From Gallionella straubiae (lineage in GTDB: Bacteria > Pseudomonadota > Gammaproteobacteria > Burkholderiales > Gallionellaceae), in assembly GCF_051257895.1 (NCBI RefSeq), contig NZ_CP194331.1:620001-684000 (forward strand): a stretch of 64,000 bases of DNA, written 5' to 3'. The translations under genes were made by a program, and so were the position numbers. Shown in pieces: positions 27,719 to 35,014 of this stretch (position 1 is its first letter; each line of letters opens with the position of its first letter). Below the pieces are notes generated by a model. It did no database searches. It was not told the origin of the DNA and worked only from the letters and a program-made list of their open reading frames with translations.

Positions 27719-28173
27719 GCCGCTTGCCACGCTCCCGCCGCTACATCGACCCGCAGGACTTCCGCGATCTGCGCAAGCAATCCGGCCTGACACGCCGGGA
27801 AGCTGCCGTGGCTCTCGACGTTACGCCGCGCACTATCCAGAACTGGGAAAACGGCGGCGCGCGCATCCCGTGGATGGCCTACCGGATGCTCCGCATCCTG
27901 CGCGGCTACGCCCTGCCTCGCAAGGAATGGGAAGGCTGGACGGTGCGCGGCGGCTTCTTGGTTGCTCCGAACGGTCGGTTTTTTGATGTCAGCTACCTGG
28001 AGAATCTGGAGATGGTTTACGAACAGGCGCGGCTGTGGCGGCTGATGTATTCGCGCTCGGGACGCGCTAGAACCGCCGAGCGGGTCATCCCCTTCCCTGA
28101 CCTTAGGCGAACCCTTGTCGAGGCTCCAAACGAGCCGCAGGCGCAAATTAGATGCATTGGAGGTGCACAGTGA
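27715..28173 (+). CDS. XafT-like Xer recombination activation factor (VC1465 family)
   Basis: 152 aa. Residues about 12-60 form a Cro/Xre-type helix-turn-helix: FRDLRKQSGLTRREAAVAL followed by TPRTIQNWENGGARIP. After it come MAYRMLRILRGYALP, W-x-GW and GRFFDVSYLENL, the order seen in VC1465-type proteins as I know them. XafT of TLC-phi and the gonococcal island bypasses FtsK control and lets XerD recombine dif-like sites with a divergent XerD arm. Location between two dif sites supports the call. Stop and next start overlap (GTGA). Confidence 0.82.
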   Translation: MSRLPRSRRYIDPQDFRDLRKQSGLTRREAAVALDVTPRTIQNWENGGARIPWMAYRMLRILRGYALPRKEWEGWTVRGGFLVAPNGRFFDVSYLENLEMVYEQARLWRLMYSRSGRARTAERVIPFPDLRRTLVEAPNEPQAQIRCIGGAQ

Positions 28174-28634
28174 CCAAGGAAAAAAACTGGATGGACTGGG
28201 CGCCCGAGAAGAACGGCATCTTGCCGGGTATCGCGGAGCAAAGCCGGGCAGGCTTCGACCCGCAGGGGCGTGACTGCACGGCTGCTCCTCGATGCCCCAA
28301 GCCGTTCGATGCTCTCGGGGCAGTGATGGACAGCGAATCGGCCGGCCAGCCAACCCCGAAAGGCGCAAAGCTCGTATCCGCCCCTGGCATGTTTGGCGGC
28401 TCATTCGTGCCGGTGTCCTTCGTGGCGAAGGATTGGAGCGTCACGCCCCGGCGCATCCGTGCCCTGCTTGCTGCCGGACGGCTGCAAGGGCGCTTGCAGG
28501 AAAACGGATATTGGGAGGTTCTCTACCCCTACTCGTTCACCTTCGGGACGCGTGGCCCCTCCTTGAAGCGGCAGCAGCGACCGCCGAAACGCCCCCGGCT
28601 GGTCGTGGATAACACGGAACAGAGGGCGGAATGA
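28170..28634 (+). CDS. IMEX second excisionase-like protein
   Basis: 154 aa from GTG 28170, which has GGAGG at 28159-28163; this beats the ATG at 28152 that overlaps the ribosome site. The first 80 residues are poorly structured. Residues about 75-125 contain SFVAKDWSVTPRRIRALLAA, then GRLQGRLQENGYWEV, a helix-turn-helix plus wing like that of the gene at 27278. The basic tail (KRQQRPPKRPR) suits DNA binding. It is the last gene before the right dif-like site. Confidence 0.7.
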   Translation: MTKEKNWMDWAPEKNGILPGIAEQSRAGFDPQGRDCTAAPRCPKPFDALGAVMDSESAGQPTPKGAKLVSAPGMFGGSFVPVSFVAKDWSVTPRRIRALLAAGRLQGRLQENGYWEVLYPYSFTFGTRGPSLKRQQRPPKRPRLVVDNTEQRAE

Positions 28635-28733
28635 TGCGCAAAGACCATTTGACAGCAAGGGAGAAAATCATGACTATGCACGAAGTCGGTACAGTTTCAC
28701 CGAAACAAAACACTATCAAAAACAGCGCAATGC

Positions 28734-28761
28734 GTTTGATTCCATATACATTATGCGTTTT
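28734..28761 (-). other. dif-like site with divergent XerD arm (right end of IMEX)
   Basis: On the minus strand: XerC arm AAAACGCATAA, centre TGTATA (exact), XerD arm TGGAATCAAAC, which matches dif at only about five of eleven positions. It shares 14 consecutive bases with the left dif (ATATACATTATGCG on the plus strand). The XerC-conserved, XerD-divergent form is what XafT-dependent elements use. Confidence 0.82.
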
Positions 28762-28767
28762 TCAGGT

Positions 28768-28785
28768 CGAGCCCAGTATGGTTCG
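28768..28785. repeat. Conserved stem-loop after the right dif copy
   Basis: CGAGCC (28768-28773) pairs with GGTTCG (28780-28785) around a 6-nt loop. The left dif is followed by the same structure (26746-26763), and both are followed by CGGTA. The one stem difference (A-T versus G-U) keeps the pairing. Confidence 0.6.
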
Positions 28786-28799
28786 CGGTAAGCACCACC

Positions 28800-30803
28800 T
28801 TAACTCTGAGTAGTATTCCCCTGCAGTAAGTGCACTATCAGCGACCTGAGCTTGGCTGGTCTGACTGGCTTATGCAGCAAGTGATGTCCGCTGACGCTGG
28901 CCAGCTTCAGAACTGTCTGGCTGATATCACCGCTGATCAAAATACAGGGCATCTGCTGATTCTGGTGCCGGCGCACCAAGTCGATGACATCAATGCCGTT
29001 CGTATTGTTTTCCAGTTGGTAGTCGCTGATGATCAAATCCCATTCGGCACCGTTGCGCATGAATTGCTCTACCTGCGTAATTGATGCGGCCGCGCTTACC
29101 TGGCAGCCCCAGGAAGACAAAATAACGGCCGTACTGGATAACACCGCTGCGTCGTCATCGACGATCAGCAACCTCTTTCCGGCCAAGGGCAATTTTTCGG
29201 CCTCCTGGCTGGAGGCAACCTGCTCAGCCGCAACAGGAGGCCTGCCGGAGATGGCTGCAATCGGCACTTCTAGAGCGAACACGGATCCCTTGCCGGGAGC
29301 GGAGAGCAATTCGATGCGGTGCCCGAGCAATTTCACGAGGCGGTCCACAATGGCTAGCCCCAATCCCAGCCCCTTGCTGGTATCCAGCTGCGGCTGCGCC
29401 AACTGGAAAAACTCGCGGAATACGTTTTCCTGGTCGGCTTTTGAAATGCCTACACCGTTGTCACGCACCTCGATGCGCAAGGAATCCCCGCGACGGCGGC
29501 ATGCAACCATCACGCTGCCGTTCTGGTAGGTATAGCGTATCGCATTGCTGACCAGATTCGCCAGAATGCGCTCCAGCAGCAGCGGATCGCTGGTGACAAA
29601 TCCTGTGCAAGGCCGGACAACCAGACGGATATTCTTGACGCTGGCGAGCATCTGGTAATCTGCCGCGATACGCCCGAGGATGGTATTTACTGCGCAGGTC
29701 TGGATCTGCGGGATCATCGTGCCCGCATCCAGCTTGGAAATATCGAGCAAGGCATTCAGCAGCGTGGAAAGCGCTTCGATGGAATGCTCCACCTGTTCAA
29801 CCAGATGGCGTTGCTCGGCATTGGATACCCTGCGCTGCAGCTCGGCGACATATAAGCCCAGGGCGTGCAGCGGCTGGCGCAAATCATGGCTGGCCACCGC
29901 CAGAAAATGGCTTTTATCGTAGCTGGCGCGTTCCGCCTCTTCTTTCTTGGCTCTCAAAGCCTGGGTCGCCGCTTCTATCCGCTGTTGCAGCATTGCATGT
30001 TCGAGTTGCAGTTGCGTAGCCATCTCGTTCAGCCCCTGCTCCAGGGTATTCAGCTCGCTGACATGGGTTTCCAGGGAAATGCGCGTGGCAAGGTTTCCCC
30101 TGCCTATCGCCTGTACGGCATTACTGAGGTTGCGGATGGGGCGGGTAATGCTGCGGCTTGCGAGATACACCAGATAGAAAAATAATCCCAACACCAAAGA
30201 AGTAACCGCGACGGTAACCTTGAGCATCCGCATCTTGGCCGCTTCGATGCGCTGTTTGTTCATTTCCACGATGATTGCGCCTATCTTCTGTGCGGCAGCC
30301 GGCTTCTTGCCGCCGGTATCGTCCAGAATGATCTGCTCAGGGATGATCGGCTGGTATATCCATACGCTTTCCTCGTTGCTGCGCACCGGCGTCAGCAAAT
30401 TTGCCTCTTCACCAGCGGCCAGCTGTTTCATGCCGGCCTGGCCGGCAAGATAGTCGCTTGCCGCCAGACTCACTTCGGTAAATGCACTCTTGGGCGGGCG
30501 GGAAAATTCTCCGGCACTGGCCAGAGTTTCAAAGGATGAATCCAGAATAATCACCCCGCGCACGTCAGGCTGTTGCATGCCGCCGTTGGCAATATTTTGC
30601 AGGAATGAAAGGTTATTCGAAAAGACGCCGTATTCGCCGCTCGAAGCAAGCTGGCGGGCTATCGACTTGCCGCGTTCCAGCAGATTTGTTTCCAGATCGG
30701 AGAAACGGCCATGCAGGAAAAACGATTCCAGGCTGACCGCCATGATGAACAGCGGGATCAGCGTCAACCAGGCGACTTGTTGGCGTATGCTGAACTGTTT
30801 CAC
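28800..30803 (-). CDS. Hybrid sensor histidine kinase with C-terminal receiver
   Basis: 667 aa. Membrane helices at about residues 10-30 and 195-215 bracket a periplasmic sensor domain. A HAMP linker follows (about 215-270), then a coiled coil, HisKA with phospho-His306 in VASHDLRQPLH, an HATPase domain (NLVSNAIRYT, DNGVGIS, GLGLGLAIVDRL) and a receiver from about 545 with VDDDAAVL and the phospho-Asp in ISDYQLENN. It is the last gene of a TonB receptor/binding protein/kinase operon; its ATG overlaps the stop of the binding-protein gene. The periplasmic partner probably presents the signal. Confidence 0.92.
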   Translation of the reverse strand: MKQFSIRQQVAWLTLIPLFIMAVSLESFFLHGRFSDLETNLLERGKSIARQLASSGEYGVFSNNLSFLQNIANGGMQQPDVRGVIILDSSFETLASAGEFSRPPKSAFTEVSLAASDYLAGQAGMKQLAAGEEANLLTPVRSNEESVWIYQPIIPEQIILDDTGGKKPAAAQKIGAIIVEMNKQRIEAAKMRMLKVTVAVTSLVLGLFFYLVYLASRSITRPIRNLSNAVQAIGRGNLATRISLETHVSELNTLEQGLNEMATQLQLEHAMLQQRIEAATQALRAKKEEAERASYDKSHFLAVASHDLRQPLHALGLYVAELQRRVSNAEQRHLVEQVEHSIEALSTLLNALLDISKLDAGTMIPQIQTCAVNTILGRIAADYQMLASVKNIRLVVRPCTGFVTSDPLLLERILANLVSNAIRYTYQNGSVMVACRRRGDSLRIEVRDNGVGISKADQENVFREFFQLAQPQLDTSKGLGLGLAIVDRLVKLLGHRIELLSAPGKGSVFALEVPIAAISGRPPVAAEQVASSQEAEKLPLAGKRLLIVDDDAAVLSSTAVILSSWGCQVSAAASITQVEQFMRNGAEWDLIISDYQLENNTNGIDVIDLVRRHQNQQMPCILISGDISQTVLKLASVSGHHLLHKPVRPAKLRSLIVHLLQGNTTQS

Positions 30804-31702
30804 CGCCTCCCCTCCCCGGCTTTATCCATGCGTTCGCGAATTGTTTCCGGCGGGTCCAGGGCGATCCCGAGCGAGCGCGCAACCTGCTGGTTTAACCCGA
30901 CACTGAACAACATGGGATACTGCGGCTCGGGCAATTGCCCGCTTCTTGAAAATGAAATGATTGTATCAGCGGTCTGGCCGGCAATCTGTTCGGGTGTGGA
31001 AAAAACGGCCCCCAGCGCACCGGCATTGACATACGCCTGCGAGATGCCAATCAATGGGACTTTGTGCCGGTAGCTGGTCAGCAGGATGTTGCGCACATTG
31101 CTGCTGCTGTAGATTTCGCTATCGGGGATGACCAGCAGCACATCGCTGTTGTTCAGGATGTTTTCCAGCGTAGCAAACAGGTTTTCGACGGAAGTCGATT
31201 GAGCGTTGAGCGACATTCCTCGCGGCAAGCGAGGGAGGGTGATGCGGGCATCCGACGAATACAGGATGCCAACCGTCTTGTAGGCAGGGAGAGCAGCCTG
31301 GATAAAATTCAGCTGCCTGCCCCATGGTTGATCCAGATAGATCGCCGATACCGCCTTGTTACGATGGCGCAGGGACGGGCTTTCGAGCAATGATTCATAT
31401 CCCATCCTGGGGACCATTACCCCCAATACCGGCGCATCCGATTTTGCAATAGCAAGCTCTGTCGCCTTCATGCCAACGGCAATGACCAGCCTGGCATCAG
31501 CCCCGTTGCCGGCCGGTGATTCAAAAACCTTCACATCGGCCTTGCTTGCAGCAAGCGCCGTTTTGAGGGCGGCCGAGAATTGCTGGTAGGGCTGGCTGCT
31601 GTCGCTCAACATCAGGCGCACGCCCAGTGTTTCCGCCTGTGCCATGGCTGTCAGCAGCGCAATTGCGCTTGATAACGACAGGATGGCAAGTCGACGGAGC
31701 AT
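30800..31702 (-). CDS. Periplasmic ABC-type substrate-binding protein (PF04392-like)
   Basis: 300 aa with a signal peptide (residues 1-23, cleavage near MAQAE). Two Rossmann-like lobes are suggested by RLVIAVGMKATELAI and TVGILYSSDARIT, and the VPLIGISQAYVNAGALGAVF region is typical of the TrpX/YtfQ-type ABC_sub_bind family. No permease or ATPase gene is adjacent, so it probably serves sensing rather than transport. It sits between a TonB-dependent receptor and a hybrid kinase and is translationally coupled to the kinase. Confidence 0.85.
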   Translation of the reverse strand: MLRRLAILSLSSAIALLTAMAQAETLGVRLMLSDSSQPYQQFSAALKTALAASKADVKVFESPAGNGADARLVIAVGMKATELAIAKSDAPVLGVMVPRMGYESLLESPSLRHRNKAVSAIYLDQPWGRQLNFIQAALPAYKTVGILYSSDARITLPRLPRGMSLNAQSTSVENLFATLENILNNSDVLLVIPDSEIYSSSNVRNILLTSYRHKVPLIGISQAYVNAGALGAVFSTPEQIAGQTADTIISFSRSGQLPEPQYPMLFSVGLNQQVARSLGIALDPPETIRERMDKAGEGRR

Positions 31703-31714
31703 TGGCGGCGAGGC

Positions 31715-33796
31715 TTAATAACCCAATGTTGCGGTGAGATAGGCGCGACGCTTATGCCTGGTTTGTGTGCTGTAGTCGAAATAATGGTCGCTCAGCGCAT
31801 TTTGTACTACAAGGGCGATTTCTCCTCCGCCCGATCCTCTTTTTTTGCTTTGCCATCCGCCAAAACTTTGAGCCACCCGAAAATCCACGTAGCGCGTCAA
31901 TGGCTGCATGAGTCCGGCATCCAGCGATCGAACCGGATCTGTATGGTAAAGCCCAGTGCTGAACTGCAACCCCTCATGGAAATCATGGGAAAACAGCAGG
32001 CTGGCGCTATTCAACGGCACGGTCTGGGAGTATTTGTTCGCATAATCTATCAACGCGGTATTGACCGACGCAACGGGCGAAACCCGCGACGGAGTTGCGC
32101 CGGTAACCTGATGCGCGTAGTTTACGGTCAGTCTGCTGCGTGCCCCCAGATTGTAATTGAGGGTGCCTTCCAGCCCGCTGTAAAAAGCGTTGAAATCGCT
32201 CTTGAAGCTTTTCGGGGTCACGATTGAGTTGGCATCCGCAACGAGATCTACCCAGATGATATTGCTGATCTGGTCGTGATAGGCCCTGACATCAAGCGTC
32301 GAACCGGCTTCGTCCAACTGCCCGATATAGCCGATTTCCCGGGAAATCGCTTTTTCCGGCCCCAACCCGCCAGCCGCCGAAACGTTGTGCCACGTCCATT
32401 GTTTGCCGGCTACGTTGTTTAAGCGAACAGATTGATTCCCCAACTCCTCAACCATTTCGGGGTTGCGGTAGGCGACCGAAACGCTGGCACGCAGCGTATC
32501 TCGCGGTGTCAGGTGGTGGTTATATGAAACGCGCGGCGAAACGCGCGATTGTCCCAGCGCATTTTTTTCCGCCATTCCCCCGATGTTTATGAGGTTTGTC
32601 GGGGTGATGCGCCACTCGTCGTGAGCGAACAGGCGATACTCCCGCCACGTTGGCGAATACCGCAAATTATTTGGAGCGTTTGCCGAATCATGGCGCGCTC
32701 CCATCCCCCACACCACACGATTGTCGGAAGAGATATTCAGCGTATGCTGCATTTCGAGATCGTGGCGGTGTATGACGGCATCATCAAAAGCCGGGTAACG
32801 CCCCGAAGCGATCAGATTCAATGGGAACGCGCAGGTGGCGCAAGACCTGCTGTATCGCTCATCTTTCGTATTTCTGCCGATATGGTAGTAATTGACCTGG
32901 AGATCGCTGTCTCCGCCGAAAGTGTGCAGCCAGGTAAACTGTTCAAAATCGGAACTGACCTTCTGGTCGCGCAACGTGGAAAAAATCCCGGTTGCATTCA
33001 AACCTGGATTCTGGTCTCCGAGTTGCCGCGAAGAGTCGCTGTATCCAAGCTGAATATCCAAACTGTCGCTGCCAGTCGGGCGATAGTTGACTCGGGTATT
33101 GATCAATTGCGTGCGACTGGTATCGTTCAGCGGGATAGTGGCGACATCTGACATGGGATCAAAGCCGCTGTCGCCGCGTGAGGCCAGCGTCACCCGATAA
33201 TCCCAGTTCTCTCCCGCTCCGCCAAAACGAGCCACAAGGTCAGAAACACTAGCCTCCCCCCATCTGGTGGAAACCTCTGCCTTGCGAGCATCGGAAGCAT
33301 GGCGTGTGGAAATATTGATCACACCCTGCACGGAATTTGAGCCATGCGAAGCTGCCGATGGGCCGCGCACGACCTCGATTCGATCTATATCCCCGATATC
33401 CAGCGGGAGTTCCGCCCAGTCCACATGCCCGAATATAGGCAGGTAAATCGAGCGGCCATCGACCAGTACCTGCATCCTGCGCGCATAAGCATCGGTAATG
33501 CCGCGGTACGACACAATGGGTGTGTGCCCGTTCTCATATGCCACGTACATGGAAGGTACCAGCTTGAACAGGTCAGCGATGTTGCGCGCGCCGGAGGCCA
33601 CGATCATCTCCCGGTCTATCACCGTGATCGCGTTGGGCGTCTCCGAAATCGGCTGTGAAAGCCGCGAAGCGCTGAGCACAACGGGCAAATCCTGGAAATA
33701 ATCCTGCTCGCTTGGATAGTCGGCAGATCTAGCGTCTCCGCTGGACATGCCAATTAATAAGGCGGCTACAGGCAGCCGCTGCAATAACTGCTTCAT
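31715..33796 (-). CDS. TonB-dependent outer-membrane receptor
   Basis: 693 aa. Signal peptide 1-25; the plug domain begins at LPVVLSASRLSQPISETP and includes IDRIEVVRGPSAASHGSNSV, the classic plug signature. The rest is a 22-strand barrel pattern ending in a C-terminal aromatic residue (TATLGY). The layout resembles BtuB/FecA-sized receptors without an N-terminal signalling extension. The substrate cannot be told from sequence. It heads an operon with a periplasmic binding protein and a hybrid kinase, which suggests it imports or detects the ligand the kinase responds to. Confidence 0.92.
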   Translation of the reverse strand: MKQLLQRLPVAALLIGMSSGDARSADYPSEQDYFQDLPVVLSASRLSQPISETPNAITVIDREMIVASGARNIADLFKLVPSMYVAYENGHTPIVSYRGITDAYARRMQVLVDGRSIYLPIFGHVDWAELPLDIGDIDRIEVVRGPSAASHGSNSVQGVINISTRHASDARKAEVSTRWGEASVSDLVARFGGAGENWDYRVTLASRGDSGFDPMSDVATIPLNDTSRTQLINTRVNYRPTGSDSLDIQLGYSDSSRQLGDQNPGLNATGIFSTLRDQKVSSDFEQFTWLHTFGGDSDLQVNYYHIGRNTKDERYSRSCATCAFPLNLIASGRYPAFDDAVIHRHDLEMQHTLNISSDNRVVWGMGARHDSANAPNNLRYSPTWREYRLFAHDEWRITPTNLINIGGMAEKNALGQSRVSPRVSYNHHLTPRDTLRASVSVAYRNPEMVEELGNQSVRLNNVAGKQWTWHNVSAAGGLGPEKAISREIGYIGQLDEAGSTLDVRAYHDQISNIIWVDLVADANSIVTPKSFKSDFNAFYSGLEGTLNYNLGARSRLTVNYAHQVTGATPSRVSPVASVNTALIDYANKYSQTVPLNSASLLFSHDFHEGLQFSTGLYHTDPVRSLDAGLMQPLTRYVDFRVAQSFGGWQSKKRGSGGGEIALVVQNALSDHYFDYSTQTRHKRRAYLTATLGY

Positions 33797-33878
33797 GCTT
33801 CTTAATCCCTCTCCCGATTGCGTTTTTTGTTTTGAACTGGTTATTGCCAGGCGATGGCCTGCAATATAGCTACGCGCG

Positions 33879-33884
33879 ATTATA
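33879..33884 (-). promoter_or_regulatory. Candidate -10 element of the TonB receptor operon
   Basis: TATAAT on the minus strand, about 83 bp before the receptor start; no good -35 box is visible. I looked for a cobalamin riboswitch in the leader and found no B12-box-like sequence. Confidence 0.4.
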
Positions 33885-33914
33885 CGGGGGAATGATGGAA
33901 GATGGCGTGGATAT

Positions 33915-33990
33915 TGGGGTGGCTGATGGGACTCGAACCCACGACAACCGGAATCACAATCCGGGACTCTACCAACTGAGCTACAGCCAC
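33915..33990 (-). tRNA. tRNA-His (anticodon GTG)
   Basis: Minus-strand cloverleaf with acceptor GTGGCTG (from 33990) pairing with CAGCCAC, discriminator C73 and encoded CCA. The anticodon loop TTGTGAT has anticodon GTG. C73 fits histidine identity. Last of three tRNAs after pgsA. Confidence 0.96.
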
Positions 33991-34020
33991 CACTGATGAA
34001 ACAACTTGCTTGTCCGACAC

Positions 34021-34097
34021 TGGCGTGCCCGACAGGAATCGAACCTGTAACCCCCAGCTTAGAAGGCTGGTGCTCTATCCGGTTGAGCTACGGGCAC
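34021..34097 (-). tRNA. tRNA-Arg (anticodon TCT)
   Basis: Minus-strand cloverleaf: GTGCCCG acceptor (from 34097), anticodon stem CCAGC/GCTGG around CTTCTAA with anticodon TCT, discriminator G73 and encoded CCA at 34021-34023. Confidence 0.96.
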
Positions 34098-34133
34098 AAT
34101 TCTTTTCGCGGCGCGTAAATTACTACTGGAACC

Positions 34134-34210
34134 TGGTCGGGGTGGAGAGATTCGAACTCCCGACATCCTGCTCCCAAAGCAGGCGCGCTACCAGGCTACG
34201 CTACACCCCG
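34134..34210 (-). tRNA. tRNA-Pro (anticodon TGG)
   Basis: Minus-strand cloverleaf: CGGGGTG acceptor (from 34210), anticodon stem CCTGC/GCAGG around TTTGGGA with anticodon TGG, A73 and encoded CCA. It begins 39 bp downstream of the pgsA stop and probably shares its transcript. Confidence 0.96.
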
Positions 34211-34249
34211 AAGGCTGCGCATTATACAGGCGCAGACTTATAAATCAAT

Positions 34250-34822
34250 TCAGTTCTGGTATTTTTTCAGCCTGGGCGAGGCCAGCATCAGGTAGTAACC
34301 CATCGACCACAGGGTCAGCAGCGCGGCGAGATACAGCAGCAGTGAACCGACCATCTGGCAGTCGATTCCCAGCAGGCGTTCGTGGTACAGCAACAGCAAT
34401 ATCGCGAGCATCTGGAAAGCGGTCTTGATTTTGCCCAGCATGGAAACCGCGACACTCCGGCTTTCGCCGAGCTTGGCCATCCACTCGCGCAACGCGGAGA
34501 TGGTGATTTCGCGGCCGATGATGATGAAGGCAATGATTGCGTCGGCGCGCCCCAGCTTGACCAGCACGATCAAGGCGGCAGCCACCATCAGCTTGTCCGC
34601 CACCGGGTCGAGGAATGCGCCAAAGGCGGAAGACTGATTCAGTTTGCGTGCCAGATAGCCATCCAGCCAGTCGGTTATCGCGGCCAGCATGAAGATGCCG
34701 GTACTGATCAGGTTTTTCAGTTGCGGAGCAAGGGTGGTGTCAGGTAGATAAAAAACCGTGACGAATACCGGAATGAGCAGGATTCTCAACCAGGTAAGCA
34801 AATTGGGTATGTTGCTGAACAT
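34250..34822 (-). CDS. pgsA: CDP-diacylglycerol--glycerol-3-phosphate 3-phosphatidyltransferase
   Basis: 190 aa from the ATG at 34822 (MFSNIPNLLTWLRI), which matches the family start. A longer reading frame runs upstream through the MITE and is rejected. The enzyme makes phosphatidylglycerophosphate, the first step to phosphatidylglycerol and cardiolipin. The CDP-alcohol phosphotransferase signature D-G-x2-AR-x8-G-x3-D-x3-D is visible as DGYLARKLNQSSAFGAFLD then PVADK. Four to five membrane helices. Usually adjacent to uvrC, here separated from it by a 142-146 bp MITE. Confidence 0.95.
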   Translation of the reverse strand: MFSNIPNLLTWLRILLIPVFVTVFYLPDTTLAPQLKNLISTGIFMLAAITDWLDGYLARKLNQSSAFGAFLDPVADKLMVAAALIVLVKLGRADAIIAFIIIGREITISALREWMAKLGESRSVAVSMLGKIKTAFQMLAILLLLYHERLLGIDCQMVGSLLLYLAALLTLWSMGYYLMLASPRLKKYQN

Positions 34823-34868
34823 GCGCTCAGTGTAGCCGCTGATAAATCCTTTCAGCAACAGGATTCTC

Positions 34869-35014
34869 AACAGGCTGTTGAAAAACGTAGCGAGGATGGT
34901 CAAATGCAAGGCGCACGGAACGCAGCAACCGAGACATACCTTGTAGGTAGGCGAGGTTGTGAGTACCGCGCAACGCCGCAGATGAGCACCGCAGTAGTTT
35001 TTCGACAGCCTGTT
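34869..35014. mobile_element. MITE between uvrC and pgsA
   Basis: The ends are inverted repeats AACAGGCTGTTGAAAAAC (34869-34886) and, reversed, AACAGGCTGTCGAAAAAC (to 35014), 17 of 18 identical. The interior is itself fold-back, with TACCT/AGGTA around the centre (34937-34949). No transposase is encoded, so mobilisation would need an IS elsewhere. No target duplication is obvious. The right terminal repeat contributes the AA of the uvrC TAA stop. Confidence 0.82.

Larger units (their letters stand above)
26736..28761 (+). mobile_element. XerCD-integrated element (IMEX) flanked by dif copies
   Basis: Two dif-type sites in direct orientation lie 2026 bp apart (26708 and 28734). Between them are four small, tightly overlapping genes, one of them a XafT-like Xer activation factor, and about 300 bp of non-coding DNA. 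There is no recombinase gene, as expected of an element using host XerC/XerD. The outer right site keeps XerC arm and centre but has a divergent XerD arm, the arrangement known for the gonococcal genetic island and TLC-type elements. No replication initiator, coat or secretion gene is present, so it is probably a satellite or reduced element. Confidence 0.85.

Noticed and set aside
28631..28813. 60-aa frame covering the right dif-like site
   Set aside because: It is translated DNA of the recombination site, with no ribosome site and no protein-like features.
33797..33914. Possible riboswitch before the TonB receptor
   Set aside because: Only a short hairpin is seen; no B12, TPP or other conserved riboswitch core was recognised.
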